The notes under the pieces were generated by a model. It was not told where the DNA came from. It saw only the letters and a program-made list of their open reading frames with translations, and did no database searches. Positions 15,367 to 37,088 of a DNA stretch of 64,000 nt are shown in pieces. The stretch is taken from positions 2,232,001-2,296,000 of the forward strand of contig NZ_AKJN02000006.1 of the NCBI RefSeq assembly GCF_000282315.2, written 5' to 3'. Positions within the stretch are counted from its first letter, which is position 1, and each line of letters opens with the position of its first letter. The translations under genes were made by a program, and so were the position numbers. This stretch comes from Pseudomonas sp. GM41(2012). GTDB lineage: Bacteria > Pseudomonadota > Gammaproteobacteria > Pseudomonadales > Pseudomonadaceae.

Positions 15367-16689
15367 TCAAACCGGTTGCAACGGCATGGTCAGTTCGACT
15401 CGCAATCCGTCCGGCCGACTGTCGAAATGCAACGTACAACCACAGCGCTGGACAATCGCCTGAACAATCGCCAGACCCAGACCGCAGCCGGTGCTCTGGC
15501 CGTTGCGCCAGAAGCGTTGGGTCAAATGTTGCAGATCGTCTTCGGCAATCCCCGGCCCGTGGTCGCGAACCACAAACTGCACGCGGTTGCCGGTGGTTTG
15601 CAGGCTCAACTCCACCGCGCCGTCGCCCGGGGTATGCCGCAGCGCGTTGTCCAGCAGGTTACGTAGCGCGGCAATCGACAGCACCGCGGGCATTTGCACC
15701 GGGGCGTGGGAGATTTTCGGCGGCAGCTGAAATTTGATCCGCTGACGATCACCGCTGGCGGCGTCCTGAATCGCCAGTTTCGCCACCTGCTCGGCGCTGC
15801 ATTGCACGCCGTCATCGAACGACAGACTGCCCTCGACCCGCGCCAGCAACAGCAATTGCTCCAGGGTCCGGTGCAGGCGATCCGCGCCCTCTTCGGCCCG
15901 GGCCAGGGATTGATCCCGGGCCGCGCCGTCGGTCATGCGCGCCACTTGCAGGTGGGTCTTGATCGCCGTCAGCGGGCTGCGCAATTCATGGGCGGCGTCA
16001 CCGGTAAGACGGCGTTCCCGTTCGATGGTCTTGCCGATCCGTTGGAACAACTGATTCTGGGTGTCCAGCAACGGTTGCAGTTCGCTGGGCAGCGGCTGGA
16101 TTTGCAAGGGTTCGAGAGAATCGGCGCTGCGGCGCATCAAGGCATCGCGCATGCGATTCAGCGGCGCCAGCCCCTGGCCGATCCCCAGCCAGAGCAGGCA
16201 CAGGCAGCCGAGCAAGGCCACGCCCACCGGCACCGAAGCGGCCAGCAGGATCGACATGTTCAGTGCCTCACGTTCGATCTGCCGGTCGGCGGTGGTGATG
16301 CGCACGTCGCCGCGCGCCAGGGTGAAACTGCGCCACGGCGCACCATCGATCATCTGATCGTGGAAGCCCATCTTCTCGGCTTCGAGGGTTTGTTGCGGAT
16401 CGGTGTGACTGCGGGCGAGGATTTCGCCGCGCAATGAACTGACCTGGCAAGCCATGCCGCCGGGGAGGTTCAGTTGTTCAGCGCTGAAATGGGTGCCCTC
16501 GCCCTTGCTCGGCAATGGCGGCAATTGCTCCATCAGGCCGGCGACCATGCGTGCCGAGGCCACCAGCCGCTGGTCGAGGGAAAACATCATCTGATTGCGC
16601 AGGTCACTGAGCATCCAGGCCGCCGCCAACGCCCAGATCAGCGCAAACGCGGCGCCGAGTGTCAGGCTCAGGCGCAAACGCAGGCTCAT
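15367..16689 (-). CDS. DsbS-like sensor histidine kinase
   Basis: A 440-residue membrane kinase. TM1 is at about residues 8-28, a periplasmic sensor at about 30-155, TM2 at about 157-180 (LLAASVPVGVALLGCLCLL), then HAMP and HisKA with phospho-acceptor AAHELRSPLTAIKTHL. The ATPase domain has LRNLLDNALRHTP, VRDHGPGIAEDD and GCGLGLAIVQAIV. The periplasmic domain has a single Cys (residue 81, GGMACQV). Gene order with dsbD/dsbG matches P. aeruginosa PA2476-PA2480, whose two-component pair has been described as a copper-responsive regulator of dsb genes (DsbRS). The ATG at 16689 shares a base with the stop of the regulator gene (TGATG). Confidence 0.85.
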   Translation of the reverse strand: MSLRLRLSLTLGAAFALIWALAAAWMLSDLRNQMMFSLDQRLVASARMVAGLMEQLPPLPSKGEGTHFSAEQLNLPGGMACQVSSLRGEILARSHTDPQQTLEAEKMGFHDQMIDGAPWRSFTLARGDVRITTADRQIEREALNMSILLAASVPVGVALLGCLCLLWLGIGQGLAPLNRMRDALMRRSADSLEPLQIQPLPSELQPLLDTQNQLFQRIGKTIERERRLTGDAAHELRSPLTAIKTHLQVARMTDGAARDQSLARAEEGADRLHRTLEQLLLLARVEGSLSFDDGVQCSAEQVAKLAIQDAASGDRQRIKFQLPPKISHAPVQMPAVLSIAALRNLLDNALRHTPGDGAVELSLQTTGNRVQFVVRDHGPGIAEDDLQHLTQRFWRNGQSTGCGLGLAIVQAIVQRCGCTLHFDSRPDGLRVELTMPLQPV

Positions 16690-17372
16690 CACTTTTTCAA
16701 ACCCTCTGCGCCATCGGCCGGTCCCAGGCGATAGCCCAGGCCGCGCACCGTCTCGACAATGCCATTGCCGAGTTTGCGCCGCAGGTGATGGATATGCACA
16801 TTGAGAGCGTTGCTTTCCAGCTCATCGTTAAAACCATAAACGCTGTCTTTCAGTTGCTCGGTCGACAGCACCCGGCCCCGGTTATGCAGCAAGGCCTGCA
16901 ACAGCGACTGCTCACGACGGGAAAGGTCCACCGGCTGGCCGCCGAGCATGGTTTCGCGGCTGCTTGGGTCGTAGGTCAGGCGACCATGTTCGATCAGGTT
17001 GACGCTACGCCCCGCCACTCGTCGCAGCAGGGTGTGCAGGCGCGCGGCGAGTTCGCGCAGGTCGAAAGGCTTGAGCAAGTAATCGTCAGCGCCGGCCTGC
17101 AAGCCGTCAACACGGTCGGTGACTGAATCCCGGGCGGTGAGGATCAACACCGGGATTTCCAGACCGCTGTGTCGCAATTGCTGCAGCAGCTTCAACCCGT
17201 CTTCATCGGGCAGACCGAGGTCGAGCACCATCACATCGAACTCGGCGACCTTGAGCATCGCCCGGGCCGCCGACGCGGTGGCGACATGCTCCACGGTCAG
17301 GCCCTGTGCGGTGAGGCCGGCGACAATGCCACTGGCAATCAGCTCATCGTCTTCGCAAACCAGTACGTGCAT
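16689..17372 (-). CDS. DsbR-like OmpR-family response regulator
   Basis: A 227-residue response regulator. The receiver domain starts MHVLVCEDDELIASG, with the phospho-acceptor Asp in DVMVLDLGLPDEDG (about residue 51), Thr in LILTARD and Lys in YLLKPFDLREL. The winged-helix output domain ends LNVHIHHLRRKLG...VETVRGLGYRLG. The start at 17372 matches family receivers. It is co-transcribed with the kinase downstream. By synteny with P. aeruginosa PA2479 it should control the rightward dsbD operon, from which it is separated by a Sel1-like gene. Confidence 0.87.
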   Translation of the reverse strand: MHVLVCEDDELIASGIVAGLTAQGLTVEHVATASAARAMLKVAEFDVMVLDLGLPDEDGLKLLQQLRHSGLEIPVLILTARDSVTDRVDGLQAGADDYLLKPFDLRELAARLHTLLRRVAGRSVNLIEHGRLTYDPSSRETMLGGQPVDLSRREQSLLQALLHNRGRVLSTEQLKDSVYGFNDELESNALNVHIHHLRRKLGNGIVETVRGLGYRLGPADGAEGLKK

Positions 17373-17582
17373 GGGAACTCCATGAGCAAAGACCCTAGTC
17401 AAACAGGTGAGGATTAAGTCGCAATTATGGCAAGGGCTTCGGCTGACGAGAAGCAGGGCTTGCATTCACGTCGCAGGGATCAATTCAACGCAATACATAT
17501 GTACCGCACCCGTGCGTCCCCTTCTCAATAGCCTGTGTCGGGTAGTACTTAAATTCAACTCGACTCAATACAGGTATCCATC

Positions 17583-18524
17583 ATGTATTCCCATGTAAGT
17601 GCTTTAACAATTCTGTTCAATTTGTTTGACACCCTGAGCGCGCTGGCAACCCAAGTCAACGATCAGCCAAAAGAAGCGATAACGAAGGGCCTGGCCCTGT
17701 ACAACCTGGGCGAATTCATCCAGGCGAAGCCTTATCTGACGGTTGCCGCCGTCGCGGGAGACCGTGCGTCGCAATATGCGTTGGGGGAGGTGACAAGGCG
17801 TCAGGCGGGCAGCATCACCGACGAAGCAAAAGACTGGTATCGACTCGCCGGTGCCCAGAATCATGTTTATGCCCTGATGCGACTGGGGGACGAAGCCTCG
17901 CTCAAGAAAGCAAAGGAACTGGCCCAAGCCAATGCCGCTCAAGCCATGCTTGAGTTGTACGAGCTGGACCAGAACATTGAAACATTGAAAAAAGCTGCGG
18001 ATGCCGGCTCCCTGGAGGGCCAGTACATTCTCGCGGCCAAGTACGACCAGGACAAAACGCTCATTACCGACACTGAGCAACGTCGATCCACCATCGATGC
18101 GCTGCTGAAAAAAGCCGCCGACGCCGGTTTTTCGAAAGCGGTCCACTGGAACACCAACCGTGCCCCGATCAACCAGGATTTTCCTCTCAGGCGCCAATGG
18201 CTGGAAAAACGCGCACAGCTCAATGACGTGAACGGCGTACTGAATTACGGTTTTGGACTCAGCGGTTTCTATCAAGATGAAAGCGGTGTCGATGTCGAAT
18301 ATGGCTTCACGCGGGATCTGGTCAAAGGCTATGGGTTGATCTGGCTGGTCCTCGAAACCACCAGTGAGCTGTCTCGACACGATAGCGCCAGAGAATACCT
18401 TGGCGAAATCGCCGAGGAGATGACGCCTGATCAAATAATTGCCGCCAAAGCCTTTGCGCAGCAATGGAAAACGACTCATCCCCCGATGTCCGAATTCCGG
18501 CTGGCCTATAGCGACATTGACTGA
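17583..18524 (+). CDS. Sel1-like repeat protein of unknown function
   Basis: A 313-residue protein with degenerate Sel1/TPR-like helical repeats: EAITKGLALYNLGEFIQAKPYL, GDRASQYALGEVTRRQ, ETLKKAADAGSLEGQYILA and ALLKKAADAGFSKAVHW. The N-terminal hydrophobic stretch (VSALTILFNLFDTLSALA) may be a signal peptide, so it could act in the periplasm. The upstream region is richer in A+T than its neighbours. It sits between the DsbR-like regulator and dsbD. I do not recognise it as part of the known P. aeruginosa dsb cluster, so it may be an insertion. Its function is unknown. Confidence 0.7.
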   Translation: MYSHVSALTILFNLFDTLSALATQVNDQPKEAITKGLALYNLGEFIQAKPYLTVAAVAGDRASQYALGEVTRRQAGSITDEAKDWYRLAGAQNHVYALMRLGDEASLKKAKELAQANAAQAMLELYELDQNIETLKKAADAGSLEGQYILAAKYDQDKTLITDTEQRRSTIDALLKKAADAGFSKAVHWNTNRAPINQDFPLRRQWLEKRAQLNDVNGVLNYGFGLSGFYQDESGVDVEYGFTRDLVKGYGLIWLVLETTSELSRHDSAREYLGEIAEEMTPDQIIAAKAFAQQWKTTHPPMSEFRLAYSDID

Positions 18525-18633
18525 TCCGGCCGGGCGCCAATCACCGAAGACGGCCATCGACGTCGTGCGTTAACACCCGGTTAATCGCTGGCCATCATCT
18601 TGGGCCAAGTGTGTAAACCTCAAGGCGTTGTCG

Positions 18634-20376
18634 ATGCGTTACGTTCTTCTATTGCTATTAACGTTGTTTGCCAGCCTGGGTCAGGCCCAGGCTGGCAGCA
18701 ATCCGTTCGAGACCAAACCTGAATTTTTGCCGGTGGAAAAAGCGTTCGTCTTCACCTCCGAGCGTCTTGAATCGGGCGAAACCCAGCTCTATTGGCAGAT
18801 CGCCGACGGCTATTACCTTTATCAGAAACGCCTGAAATTCGATGGCTTGCCCGCTGAGCAGCATCCCGTATTACCTGAAGGCGAAGCGCACAGCGACGAG
18901 TTTTTCGGCGCGCAACAGGTTTATCGCCAAGGTCTGGAACTGAAAATTCCGGCCGGTGCCACCGGTCAAATCAAAGTGGGCTTCCAGGGCTGTGCCGACG
19001 CCGGTTTGTGTTATCCGCCGCACACTCAGGTCGTGGATCTGGGCGGCACATCCGCTATCGCCGCGACAAACGAAGCACCGGACCAAGCCCTGGCCAGCGG
19101 CCTGCAACAACGGGCGCTGGGCTGGAGTTTGCTGGTGTTCTTCGGTCTGGGACTGTTGCTGGCCTTCACGCCTTGCTCGTTGCCGATGCTGCCGATTCTG
19201 GCGGGTTTGATCGTCGGCAGTGGCGCCACACCCAAACGCGGTTTCGCCTTGGCCACCAGTTATGTGGTGAGCATGGCGCTGGTGTATGCGGCGATGGGCG
19301 TGCTGGCCGCAATGCTCGGGGCGAATCTGCAGGCGTTGTTGCAGAACCCTTGGTTGCTGGGCAGTTTCGCTACCGTGTTTGTGTTGCTGGCGTTGCCGAT
19401 GTTCGGCTTCTTTGAGTTGCAACTGCCGGTGGCCGTGCGTGATCGATTGGAAAATGTCTCGCGCAATCAGCGCGGCGGCAGCCTGTTCGGTGCCGGTGTG
19501 TTGGGGGCCTTGTCCGGTTTGCTGGTGGGTCCGTGCATGACCGCCCCGCTGGCGGGCGCCTTGCTCTACATCGCGCAAAGCGGCAATGCGGCGCATGGCG
19601 GGCTGATTCTGTTCACAATGGGCATCGGCATCGGTGTGCCGCTGCTGTTGTTGGTCACCGTCGGCAATCGCTTCCTGCCCAAACCCGGCGCGTGGATGAA
19701 CCTGCTCAAGGGCGTATTCGGCTTCCTGTTCCTCGCCACCGCGTTGCTGATGCTGCGTCCGGTGCTGGACGAATCACTGTGGATTGGTCTGTGCGGTGCG
19801 TTGCTGCTGATTGCCGCGTACAGCGCCTGGAAGCAGTCGGAAGGTTTCGGTCGTGTTGCCCATGTGTTCGGCGCCAGCTCACTCTTGCTGGGTGTGTGGG
19901 GCAGCCTGCTGATGATCGGTGCCGCTGGCGGCAGCGACGACTTGATGAAGCCTTTGCAGGTCTACAGCGCTTCAAACTCGAGCAGCGCCGCCAACCCGGT
20001 CGGCCACGACGCATTCACCACGATCAAGGACCCGGCAGCTCTGCAACGGGAGCTCGACGCGGCGCAGGCTCAAGGCCAGTGGGTACTGCTGGACTACTAC
20101 GCCGACTGGTGTGTGTCGTGCAAGGTCATGGAAAAACAGGTGTTCGGCAAAGCCCACGTACTGGAGGCCTTGAGCGATGTGCGCTTGCTACGGCTGGACG
20201 TCACCGCCGACAATGCCGCCAGCCGCGAATTGCTCGGCCGTTATAAAGTGCCGGGGCCACCGAGTCTGTTGTGGATCGGCGCCGACGGCATCGAGCGTCG
20301 CAGCCAGCGCATCACCGGTGAGGTTGATGCCGGCACCTTCCTGCAACGCTGGACCACTACCCGAGACGCCCGTTAA
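18634..20376 (+). CDS. dsbD: Thiol:disulfide interchange protein DsbD
   Basis: A 580-residue inner-membrane reductant conduit. The signal peptide ends near residue 20 (SLGQAQA). The periplasmic alpha domain has the pair in GCADAGLCYPPHT. The eight-helix beta domain has reactive cysteines in FTPCSLPMLPILAG and VGPCMTAPLAGALL. The C-terminal thioredoxin-like gamma domain has YADWCVSCKVMEKQ. It passes electrons from cytoplasmic thioredoxin to periplasmic DsbG/TlpA-type proteins. The ATG at 18634 is preferred over an in-frame TTG 6 bp upstream. Its stop overlaps the next start (TAATG). This is the DsbD2-type copy by synteny with P. aeruginosa PA2478. Confidence 0.93.
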   Translation: MRYVLLLLLTLFASLGQAQAGSNPFETKPEFLPVEKAFVFTSERLESGETQLYWQIADGYYLYQKRLKFDGLPAEQHPVLPEGEAHSDEFFGAQQVYRQGLELKIPAGATGQIKVGFQGCADAGLCYPPHTQVVDLGGTSAIAATNEAPDQALASGLQQRALGWSLLVFFGLGLLLAFTPCSLPMLPILAGLIVGSGATPKRGFALATSYVVSMALVYAAMGVLAAMLGANLQALLQNPWLLGSFATVFVLLALPMFGFFELQLPVAVRDRLENVSRNQRGGSLFGAGVLGALSGLLVGPCMTAPLAGALLYIAQSGNAAHGGLILFTMGIGIGVPLLLLVTVGNRFLPKPGAWMNLLKGVFGFLFLATALLMLRPVLDESLWIGLCGALLLIAAYSAWKQSEGFGRVAHVFGASSLLLGVWGSLLMIGAAGGSDDLMKPLQVYSASNSSSAANPVGHDAFTTIKDPAALQRELDAAQAQGQWVLLDYYADWCVSCKVMEKQVFGKAHVLEALSDVRLLRLDVTADNAASRELLGRYKVPGPPSLLWIGADGIERRSQRITGEVDAGTFLQRWTTTRDAR

Positions 20377-21242
20377 TGCTGACCTTTACCCTCGGCACTT
20401 TTGCCATCGCGCTTAATCACCTGCTGCTGATCAGTGCCCTGGCGCTGGCGACTTTCGTCGGCTGGCGGGTGGCCAAGCGCGGCGGCGAGAATCCGGAGTC
20501 GGTGTTGTTCAGCCTGTTCCTGCTGGGTATGCTGGCCGCCCGGGTCGGTTTCGTGGCCGTTTACTGGGCCCATTATCGTGATGACCCCTGGCAGATCATC
20601 GACCTGCGCGATGGCGGTTTCCTCGCCTGGCCCGGTGTGATCGTACTGCTGCTGGCCGCGTTGTATCGAGGCTGGCGTCGTCCGGGTTTGCGCCGCCCGT
20701 TGGGCTTTGGCGTGGCCAGCGGCCTGGCGTTCTGGTTGCTGGCGACCTTCTCCCTGACCCTTTACGAACAAGGCTCGCGCCTGCCGGAAATTACCCTGCG
20801 CAATGCCGCCGGTGAAACCGTGCAACTGGCCGATTACAAGGGCGGCCCGTTGGTGATCAATCTCTGGGCCACCTGGTGTCCGCCGTGCCGTCGGGAAATG
20901 CCAGTGCTGGAAAACGCCCAGCAACACCGCCCGGACCTGACGTTCCTGTTCGTCAATCAGGCTGAAAGCATGCAAAGCGTCAGTACTTTTCTGGAAACTC
21001 AGGGGCTGAGCCTGTCCAACGTTCTTTTTGACGGCAGTGGCCGATTAAGTCAGGCCGTCGGCTCCATGGCGTTGCCGACTACGCTGTTCTATAGCCCCGA
21101 CGGTCGCCTGCTGGGCAGCCATCTGGGAGAGCTGTCGGAAGCCAGCCTGGCCCGCGCCCTGGAAAACTTCGACACCCCGAATCCTGCCGTACCGGCCACC
21201 TCTTCAAGGAAACTGCCATGCCCCGCCTCCGCCACCTGCTGA
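20376..21242 (+). CDS. Membrane-anchored TlpA/DsbE-like thioredoxin
   Basis: A 288-residue protein with a three- to four-helix N-terminal membrane part (LNHLLLISALALATFVGWRV, SVLFSLFLLGMLAARVGFV, WPGVIVLLLAALYRGW, SGLAFWLLATFSLTL) and a periplasmic TlpA-type domain. The active site is ATWCPPCRREMP and the cis-Pro is at GSMALPTTLFYS. The N-terminus resembles the membrane portion of Lgt-like proteins, an unusual anchor seen in this dsb cluster. It is likely reduced by DsbD and in turn reduces periplasmic partners. It overlaps dsbD by 1 bp and dsbG by 25 bp. The C-terminal tail (ATSSRKLPCPASATC) is the part that overlaps dsbG. Confidence 0.87.
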   Translation: MLTFTLGTFAIALNHLLLISALALATFVGWRVAKRGGENPESVLFSLFLLGMLAARVGFVAVYWAHYRDDPWQIIDLRDGGFLAWPGVIVLLLAALYRGWRRPGLRRPLGFGVASGLAFWLLATFSLTLYEQGSRLPEITLRNAAGETVQLADYKGGPLVINLWATWCPPCRREMPVLENAQQHRPDLTFLFVNQAESMQSVSTFLETQGLSLSNVLFDGSGRLSQAVGSMALPTTLFYSPDGRLLGSHLGELSEASLARALENFDTPNPAVPATSSRKLPCPASATC

Positions 21243-21988
21243 CGTTGACCCTGGGCGCCGCCCTGCTGCATTTACCGTCAGTGCAGGCCGCCGAAGAATT
21301 GCCCGAAGCGATCAAGAAAATCGAAGCCAAGGGCGCGAAAATCGTCGGCCAATTCGACGCACCCGACGGCCTGCGCGGTTATGCGGCGCAGTACCAGAAC
21401 CGGGGCATGGCGTTGTACCTGACCCCGGATGGCAAGCACGTGCTGCTCGGCAATCTGTACGACGCCGACGGCAACGACCTGAGCAGCGCGCCGTTGCAGA
21501 AGCTGGTTTACGCACCGCTGGCCAAGGAAATCTGGGGCAAGATGGAAGCCAGCAACTGGATCGGCGACGGGAAGAAAGATGCGCCGCGGGTCGTCTACCT
21601 GTTCAGCGACCCGAACTGCCCTTATTGCAACATGTTCTGGGAACAGGCGCGGCCATGGGTCAACGCGGGCAAGGTGCAGTTGCGGCACATCATGGTCGGC
21701 ATCATTCGCGAAGACAGTCCGGGGAAATCGGCTGCACTGCTGGCCGCCAAGGATCCGCAGAAAGCGCTGGAAGACCATGAGAAGTCAGGCAAGGACAGCT
21801 CGCTAAAAGCCCTGAAAAACGTGCCCCCGGCGATTCAGGCGAAGCTGGCGGCCAACATGAAGTTGATGGAAGACCTGGAGCTGCAAGCCACCCCGGCGAT
21901 TTTCTACATGGACGGCAAGGGCGAACTGCAACAACAGCAAGGCGCGCCGTCGCCGGACAAGTTGGTGCAAATTCTCGGGCCTAAGTAA
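21218..21988 (+). CDS. dsbG: Thiol:disulfide interchange protein DsbG
   Basis: A 256-residue periplasmic DsbC/DsbG-type protein. The signal peptide ends near residue 24 (PSVQA). An N-terminal dimerisation region (EELPEAIKKIEAKGAKIVGQ) precedes the thioredoxin domain, with active site FSDPNCPYCNMFW and cis-Pro LQATPAIFYMDG. DsbG protects or isomerises cysteines of exported proteins and is kept reduced by DsbD, encoded two genes upstream. It starts within the end of the TlpA-like gene. A REP pair follows the stop. Confidence 0.92.
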   Translation: MPRLRHLLTLTLGAALLHLPSVQAAEELPEAIKKIEAKGAKIVGQFDAPDGLRGYAAQYQNRGMALYLTPDGKHVLLGNLYDADGNDLSSAPLQKLVYAPLAKEIWGKMEASNWIGDGKKDAPRVVYLFSDPNCPYCNMFWEQARPWVNAGKVQLRHIMVGIIREDSPGKSAALLAAKDPQKALEDHEKSGKDSSLKALKNVPPAIQAKLAANMKLMEDLELQATPAIFYMDGKGELQQQQGAPSPDKLVQILGPK

Positions 21989-22021
21989 GTAGTTCGGCCG
22001 TCGGATTTGCGGCGACAACAC

Positions 22022-22126
22022 TGACGCCATCGCGGGCAAGCCTTGCTCCTACAGGTTCTGTGTCGTTTCCCATTTTTGAGAACAACACAGAACCTGTAGG
22101 AGCAAGGCTTGCCCGCGATGGCGTCA
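22022..22126. repeat. REP inverted pair (GCGGGCAAG type)
   Basis: TGACGCCATCGCGGGCAAGC and its inverted copy bracket a CTGTGT...ACACAG inner stem. It lies between the convergent dsbG and alpha/beta hydrolase genes and may end both transcripts. Confidence 0.92.
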
Positions 22127-22136
22127 GCAAGACCCA

Positions 22137-22949
22137 CTAATTTCTCTCGGCTAAAAACGCCATTAACGTCTCGGTGACAAACTGCGGATTCTCCAGATTG
22201 GAGATATGCCCCGCTTCCGGCACCAGCACAAACGGGCAACCGATCAACCCGGCCATCTCCCTTGTCTCCGATGGCGGCCGCGGTTTGTCCTGATCGCCAC
22301 ACATCAGCAGCGTGGTGTCAGGATTCAACTCGCCCAGTCGCGGCAACAGATCATCGCGCCCAAACGTAATCCGCCCCATCGGCACGATGCTCTCGCGCAG
22401 ACGCTCCGGCGGTAGCGCGGCCAGTTTGGCGCGGAAGTCCTGATACAGCGCCGACTGCGGATCGATGCCCGGGCGGAAGAAGATCGGCACGACGATGTCG
22501 AGCAGCTGCGGTGCGATCACGCCGGTGTCTTCGATCTGTTTGAACAGCGAGAAATAGTACTGACGAGTCGGTTCCGGCTCGACGCCGACGTAGGTGTCCA
22601 TCAGCACCAGACCATTGATCCGCTGCGGCGCCGACAGCGCCAGACGCACGCCCCACATGCCACCAACCGAAAGACCGACCAGCGTGACACGGTCGATGTC
22701 CAGGTGATCGAGCAGCGCCAGTGCCTGGCGCGCAATGTCATCCAGCGAGTGCGTACCTTGGGGTAGCGGCCCGGATTCACCGTGGCCCCACAGGTCCAGA
22801 GCAATCACCCGGTATTGCTGCGACAGGGCGGCGATCTGCGGCGCCCACATGGCCTGGTCCCATAGATAACTGCCGGCCAGCAGAACGGCAGCGCCGGTGC
22901 CTTGATCAATGTAGTGAAGGGGTTGTCCATCAACCGTAACGAAGGGCAT
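22137..22949 (-). CDS. Alpha/beta hydrolase
   Basis: A 270-residue alpha/beta hydrolase similar to 3-oxoadipate enol-lactonase-like enzymes. The oxyanion region is near LLAGSYLWDQAMW. The nucleophile is Ser in VGLSVGGMWG (about residue 94), the acid Asp in LLMCGDQDKPRPP, and the His in VPEAGHISNLENP. It sits downstream of pvdL on the same strand, separated by a REP pair. Nothing ties it to pyoverdine synthesis: it is not the short type II thioesterase (PvdG) that accompanies pvdL in P. aeruginosa. The substrate is unknown. Confidence 0.82.
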   Translation of the reverse strand: MPFVTVDGQPLHYIDQGTGAAVLLAGSYLWDQAMWAPQIAALSQQYRVIALDLWGHGESGPLPQGTHSLDDIARQALALLDHLDIDRVTLVGLSVGGMWGVRLALSAPQRINGLVLMDTYVGVEPEPTRQYYFSLFKQIEDTGVIAPQLLDIVVPIFFRPGIDPQSALYQDFRAKLAALPPERLRESIVPMGRITFGRDDLLPRLGELNPDTTLLMCGDQDKPRPPSETREMAGLIGCPFVLVPEAGHISNLENPQFVTETLMAFLAERN

Positions 22950-23050
22950 TGACTGTCTCCTTTATGAATTGCGATCCACCCAAAAAAGCACAGGCAGCCT
23001 GAGCCGGTCCGAAGTGACAGTCAACGCGCAAATCCGCGCAAAATTCAGTG

Positions 23051-23131
23051 ACCCCATCGCGGGCAAGCCATGCTCCTACAGGTTCTATGTTGTTCTCAAA
23101 CCTGTAGGAGCATGGCTTGCCCGCGATGGGG
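23051..23131. repeat. REP inverted pair downstream of pvdL
   Basis: CCCCATCGCGGGCAAGCCAT and its inverted copy with a short loop lie just after the pvdL stop codon and may form a transcript end. Confidence 0.92.
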
Positions 23132-23151
23132 CCTTCACAGACGCTAGAGAA

Positions 23152-36135
<12,984 letters not shown>

Positions 36136-36287
36136 GAGGTTTCCTGCCTGAATTCGGCTTGCAAGTGAAATCGGTTTTCTGACGTCACGCCCTTCGGGGC
36201 GTGCAAGGCGCGGTCTTCGCCGACCGCGCAAGGCTTGGGAATGCTGTGTTGGCCGCAGCCGCTACCCGGAACCATTCACCAATGAGA

Positions 36288-36311
36288 ACGGTTGACGTCT
36301 TGAAATAATTA
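36288..36311 (-). promoter_or_regulatory. Probable PvdS box of pvdL
   Basis: Read leftward, TAATT (36311-36307) and CGT (36290-36288) are separated by 16 bases: one mismatch in the -35 element but the same spacing as the perfect boxes in front of pvdH, the MbtH gene and the acetyltransferase gene. It lies about 155 bp before the pvdL ATG. Confidence 0.65.
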
Positions 36312-36418
36312 GTCGGCAAGCCTGATCCCCCAATGGGGCTGCGATGCCGCAAGCGGGCGCGTCAGCGTGTCGCAGTTCTCACTCTGCGCAGCCTCGGAGT
36401 ATTAGTTCTATTTCTCAT

Positions 36419-36447
36419 TTGACAATCATTATCATTAAGAATAATTT
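36419..36447 (+). promoter_or_regulatory. Fur-controlled sigma70 promoter of pvdS
   Basis: TTGACA (36419-36424) and TAATTT (36442-36447) with a 17-bp spacer form a strong sigma70 promoter. The sequence between, GACAATCATTATCATTAAG (36421-36439), matches 15 of 19 positions of the Fur box on the reverse strand. Iron-loaded Fur would therefore block RNA polymerase directly. The rest of the 385-bp pvdL-pvdS gap holds the pvdL promoter and no gene. Confidence 0.9.
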
Positions 36448-36520
36448 GTCGCTCGACGTGTTGGACGGCCCAGCCCCCGCTTGCCGTCCCGCCAACCTAT
36501 TTGCAGCAAGGTGATTTCCA

Positions 36521-37069
36521 ATGACGGAACAAGTGTCCACAAGCAGGTGCGATTCACCGCTACTTCAGGCATTCGTCGACAATCGACTGATTCTGGTCAA
36601 GATCGCAGCCCGCATTACCGGCTGCCGGTCGCGTGCAGAAGACGTGGTGCAGGATGCGTTCTTCCGGCTGCAATCCGCGCCGCAGATCACGTCCTCGTTC
36701 AAGGCTCAGCTCAGCTACCTGTTTCAGATCGTGCGCAATCTGGCGATTGATCACTACCGCAAACAGGCGCTGGAGCAGAAGTATTCGGGCCCTGAAGAGG
36801 AAGGCCTGAACGTGGTGATTCAAGGTGCTTCGCCGGAAACCTCGCACATCAACTTCTCGACGCTGGAGCACATCGCCGACGCGCTGACCGAGCTGCCCAG
36901 CCGCACCCGCTACGCTTTCGAGATGTATCGCCTGCACGGCGTGCCGCAAAAGGACATCGCCAAGGAGCTGGGCGTCTCGCCGACCCTGGTGAACTTCATG
37001 ATTCGCGATGCGCTGGTGCATTGCCGCAAGGTTTCGGGGAGTCGTGTGGATACCTTTGCCCGTCGCTAA
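36521..37069 (+). CDS. pvdS: PvdS, iron-starvation ECF sigma factor
   Basis: A 182-residue ECF sigma factor that directs transcription of pyoverdine genes. Region 2 covers SPLLQAFVDNRLILVKIAAR through EDVVQDAFFRLQ and LSYLFQIVRNLAIDHYRKQ. Region 4 is ALTELPSRTRYAFEMYRLHG followed by PQKDIAKELGVSPTLVNFMI. The length and pvdL neighbourhood match PvdS of P. aeruginosa. Transcription comes from the Fur-regulated promoter at 36419-36447; protein activity is expected to be held by the FpvR anti-sigma factor, not in this window. It recognises TAAAT-N16-CGT boxes, three perfect examples of which lie in this window. Confidence 0.96.
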   Translation: MTEQVSTSRCDSPLLQAFVDNRLILVKIAARITGCRSRAEDVVQDAFFRLQSAPQITSSFKAQLSYLFQIVRNLAIDHYRKQALEQKYSGPEEEGLNVVIQGASPETSHINFSTLEHIADALTELPSRTRYAFEMYRLHGVPQKDIAKELGVSPTLVNFMIRDALVHCRKVSGSRVDTFARR

Positions 37070-37088
37070 GATCTGAAGTCTGCGTCGC

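Noticed and set aside
17481..17577. Direct repeats ATTCAAC...CAATACA upstream of the Sel1-like gene
   Set aside because: The two copies have different internal spacing and are short; no regulator or promoter layout supports them.
22137..22949. The alpha/beta hydrolase as the PvdG thioesterase
   Set aside because: Its sequence resembles enol-lactonase-type hydrolases, it lies behind a REP pair, and no PvdS box is found in front of it.
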